Part shown: positions 61,416-64,000 of the stretch, piece after piece
Layout of the letters: every line of letters starts with the position of its first letter
Position numbering within the stretch: the first letter of the stretch is position 1
NCBI GenBank assembly: GCA_963575745.1
Contig: CAUYUJ010016715.1
Coordinates: forward strand, 516,001-580,000
Length of the DNA stretch: 64,000 nt
From: Prorocentrum cordatum
Taxonomy: Eukaryota; Sar; Dinophyceae; Prorocentrales; Prorocentraceae
Direction: 5' to 3'
Made by a program: the position numbers and the translations under genes
Notes under the pieces: model-generated
Told to the model about the DNA's origin: nothing
What the model saw: only the letters and a program-made list of their open reading frames with translations
The model's database searches: none

Positions 61416-61556
61416 ACGCACACAGACACGTCTTTGTTCCTCTGGCGTGCCAGAGGATGCGGTTCACAAAATGTATCCCTGCCCCTGGGCCCGACAACGG
61501 GCACCAGAGGCCGAAGTCAAGGAAGCACCTCCAGATTGAAACAAACATGACTATCG

Positions 61557-61725
61557 GGAGGGACGAGGGAGGAGGGAGGAGGAGAAAGAGGAGGAGGGAG
61601 GAGGAGGAGGAGGAGGAGGAGGAGGAGGAGGAGGAGGAGGAGGGGGAGAAGGAGGGAGGAGGAGGAGGAGGAGGAGGAGGGAGGAGGAGGAGGGAGGAGG
61701 CGGAGGAGGAGGAGGAGGAGGGGGT
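61557..61725. repeat. (GAG)n array
   Basis: GGAGGA triplets, near pure. On the minus strand the ankyrin frame at 61,767 runs straight into this array as poly-Pro. Confidence 0.95.
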
Positions 61726-61766
61726 GCTTCCCCGAAAGGACTTTCCACCGCGTCTTTCTCGCAACG

Positions 61767-61907
61767 CAAGGGGGTCTCGCGATGGGCATCGGAGCCGACA
61801 GGCTTGTTCTGCCCCTCGGAGCCGAGCAGCAGGAGGCAGACGTCGCGGTGCTCCGCATGGCCCGCGACCACCAGCGGGGTCCACGACTGCGCGTTGGCCG
61901 CGTCGAG
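61767..61907 (-). pseudogene. Ankyrin-repeat fragment
   Basis: The minus frame reads LDAANAQSWTPLVVAGHAEH then RDVCLLLLGSEGQ, followed about 7 residues later by HRETPL. This is the ankyrin pattern: NAxxWTPLxxAxxxGHxxVxxLLLxxG, then the start of a second repeat with TPL. Ankyrin repeats are protein-binding helical modules. Only about 1.4 repeats remain before the frame enters a poly-Pro array, so it is a fragment, perhaps one exon or a decayed gene. Confidence 0.6.
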
Positions 61908-61909
61908 CC

Positions 61910-62519
61910 TCGCTGGCAGCGCCCACAAGGAGCTGACGCCGAGGGGGGGGCGGCCTTCTGTGCGAGAACGGCACCCATGCACCGCACCATGCTTGGACTC
62001 CCTTCAGGCCCCGCCCGAACGCGGTACGGTGCATGGCTGTTCGGCTCCCAGGGCCGAAACACTGTGCACACGCGCCGACGCTGATGCATCGGCGATGGGT
62101 CGGCGATGCATTGGCGATGCATTGGCAACGTCGGCGTGGACAACTTTTAGCTCCACATCAAGCCGCATCGCCGATGCATCGGCGCTGTGGCGCCATCCTC
62201 CGCCCCGGTCCACTCGGACCCCAATTGGAACACGTCTTTCTGTTCTTGGCGACAACGTCCGTGACCGGCCCCGCCGCCCCCCTCCCCCCTCCCTGGTCAC
62301 GGATGACACGCCTGTTATCTCACTAGCCCAAGACAGCCGCCCAACACCGGAAACGCGAGTGCTCTGACAAAACGCATGCTCATCGCAACTTGGGAAAGAG
62401 AGATTTGGGGGCAGTGTTTTGCGCGGGGAGCTACGGCAAACGCAAGCCAGACCCCAAAATCTTTTCAGACGATTCTCGCAACCTTGGTCAATCAGCGATT
62501 TGGGGATCGAGATCGTGTA
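61910..62519. other. Unassigned; GATGCATCGGC repeats inside
   Basis: 62,078-62,185 has CGATGCATCGGC/CGATGCATTGGC repeats arranged partly head to head. Similar words occur inside the MITE at 48.5 kb. The rest is unassigned. Confidence 0.5.
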
Positions 62520-62565
62520 TTCTCCTCCTCCTCCTCCTCCTCCTCCTCCTCCTCCTCCTCCTCCC
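62520..62565. repeat. (CTC)n array
   Basis: Pure CTC run of about 14 repeats. 62,566-62,929 is GC-rich and otherwise unassigned; it lies downstream of the ankyrin fragment on the minus strand. Confidence 0.94.
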
Positions 62566-62929
62566 TCTTTTGGCGGGGACGGGCCAGGTCACGTTCGCCT
62601 ACCCGCTTCGCGTGCCCCGCGCGGTGTCGAGGGGTGGCCTTGCCCCTGGTGGCTGGGAGCCCCCCTGGTGGCAAGGGGAGCCGCCTTCGACGACACGGTG
62701 CTGCTCCTCGAGGGTCCTCTTCGCCGAGGCGTCGACGGACTGTCTCTCGGGAGGCATGGGCCGCCAACGACCGCCCCCGCCCCCGCCGTCGCTCGGACGC
62801 CCATGCCCCGTGCACTCTTCGGTTTCGTGCGTGTTTTGTTGGCCCGAGGGTCGAGACCGCTCCCCGGTGGTCCTCGCAGGCGCAGGACGCACACGCCCGA
62901 GCGATGCCGAGCCCCATTGCTGGCGCGCC

Positions 62930-63050
62930 GCCGGCCTCGCGCCCCGCTCCACCAGCAGCCCGCACACCCCGGCGCGCCCAGCGCGGGCGGCCGTGTGCAG
63001 GGGCGTGTCGTCCCAGGCGTCCGCGGCGTGCAGATCGGCGCCTCGCGCCG
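62930..63050 (-). pseudogene. Ankyrin-repeat fragment
   Basis: The minus frame reads GADLHAADAWDDTPLHTAAR then AGRAGVCGLLVERGA, a textbook ankyrin repeat (DxxDDTPLHxAAxxGxxxVxxLLxxxGA). Codons are almost all G/C-ending. Upstream on the minus strand the frame emerges from a GAC/GTC array. Downstream the similarity fades within 20 residues. With the fragment at 61,767 it may be the remnant of one ankyrin gene, but no joined model can be shown. Confidence 0.7.
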
Positions 63051-63114
63051 AGGGACTGCGACGGCGGCGGCGGCGGCGACCACGACGACGGGTGCCAAGG
63101 TCGGCGTCACCGTG

Positions 63115-63440
63115 CCGAGGGACGGACGACGGCGACGACGACGACGACGGACGACGACGACGACGACGACTACGACGACGACGGACGACGACGACGGAGT
63201 ACGACGACGACGACGACGACGACGACGATGGACGACGACGACGACGACGATGGACGACGATGGACGACGACGACGACGACGACGACGATGGACGACGACG
63301 ACGACGACGACGACGGACGACGACGACGACGGACGACGACGACGACGGACGACGACGACGATGGACGACGGACCACGACGACGACGGCGACGGCGATGGC
63401 GACGGCGACGAAGACGACGACGAAAACGACGAGGACCATG
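63115..63440. repeat. (GAC)n array, ~325 bp
   Basis: ACGACG triplets with GGACGACG and GATGGACG interruptions, the longest GAC array in the window. Frames over 300 codons here are artefacts. Confidence 0.96.
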
Positions 63441-64000
63441 TTTCCGCTCCGCCACCCCTGAATCTGAGGTCCCGGCCGCTTTTCCTGGGGTATCGTGTGT
63501 TGCGCCCCTGATCTGTGTCCGGCGGCCCCTGGGCCAGACAGAGGCCCACGGTGGCCGGAGGTAGGTGGGAGGGTCATTGCTGTCATTACGACTCTGACGC
63601 AGCATATCTGGCTTCAGTCCGGAGGGCCAGCAACGGCCAATTTCCCTCCCCAGCGGGGGAGGAGCCTTTAGCAGGTTTATCAGCGAAGCCCAAAAAGAGA
63701 GAGGGTGACCAATGTACAGTCACACCGTGTATTAAGGACGGGTAGGAAGAACGCAAGACCCTTGGAGACCGAAGTTGGGATTTGTCGGGCTGGGCCAGTG
63801 AAAACGGCACAGAACGGGCCGCAGAGGCAAGTACACAAGGGCACCCTAGATGAAGGCGTGCGCCCTTACTAGGAGCGTCCACTGTATCATAAAATGCCCG
63901 AGTTGAAAAAATCATACTTCGACGGCGGGCCAGGGACGACGGCGGCTCTGCGGCGGCGGCGCCCGTGCGCACCTCTGTGCGCTGCTGGCCGGCGTCTCGG
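63441..64000. other. Unassigned, no gene seen
   Basis: Non-repetitive to the end of the window. A 128-codon minus frame (63,972-63,586) has no motif. Confidence 0.4.

Noticed and set aside
62376-63605. Frames over 300 codons across 62.4-63.6 kb
   Set aside because: Mainly the GAC array in different registers. Only the short ankyrin segment on the minus strand has protein character.

Overview
This window looks like repeat-dominated nuclear DNA from a dinoflagellate. Three things point that way: a degenerate LINE whose reverse transcriptase has the style common in dinoflagellate genomes (FDxRAAF, QGCP, FADD), very GC-rich coding-like stretches with G/C-ending codons, and extreme microsatellite content. 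Species cannot be assigned; Prorocentrum, Polarella or Symbiodiniaceae-type genomes are all compatible. There is no prokaryotic gene organisation, no rRNA or tRNA that I can recognise, and no CRISPR array. Most long open reading frames come from triplet arrays ((CTC)n, (CAT)n, (GAC)n), from tetranucleotide (CATA/CATG)n, or from tandem repeats whose unit has no stop codons, and they are not genes.

Layout: 0-1.3 kb, CTC/GAG arrays. 1.3-3.4 kb, a broken minus-strand LINE. 4-9.1 kb, arrays of CAT, CCT and CT plus a 206-bp terminal-inverted-repeat element. 9.1-14.9 kb, low-repeat sequence with two weak coding candidates. 14.9-16.5 kb, a GGT-rich to ACC-rich strand switch. 16.6-17.2 kb, an element carrying a GGGTGGGTCGCG minisatellite, with further copies at 22.5 and 27.1 kb. 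18.0-21.1 kb, a large fold-back element with about 600-bp arms, surrounded by its own family of about 345-bp units. 22.7-23.3 kb, CATA/CATG. 24-35 kb, mainly CTC, CAT and GAC arrays. 35-41 kb, dispersed hairpin elements, a CACGTG-rich tandem array and a tandem 120-bp family. 41.8-43.8 kb, a 77-bp satellite. 44-46.4 kb, further minisatellites. 48.3-48.8 kb, two short inverted-repeat elements, one with an apparent 11-bp target-site duplication. 49.7-50.3 kb, a frameshifted multi-pass membrane-protein exon. 54.1-55.1 kb, an 84-bp tandem array. 56.9-59.1 kb, the best gene candidate, on the minus strand. 59-64 kb, arrays and two ankyrin-repeat fragments.

The most interesting signal is a family of at least nine near-identical sites on the minus strand ending in GTATCCCCACCAG, preceded by a branch-point-like sequence. 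In several copies the homology stops at the CAG, as expected for the 3' ends of homologous short introns (introner-like elements). Two tandem copies of 87 and 88 nt run from TTTAG|GT to CACCAG|, immediately upstream of the 57-kb coding exon. Other copies sit at the start of, or just beyond, the membrane-protein exon. Where a coding-like stretch follows one of these sites I infer a split minus-strand gene, but exon joins are not proven without transcripts.
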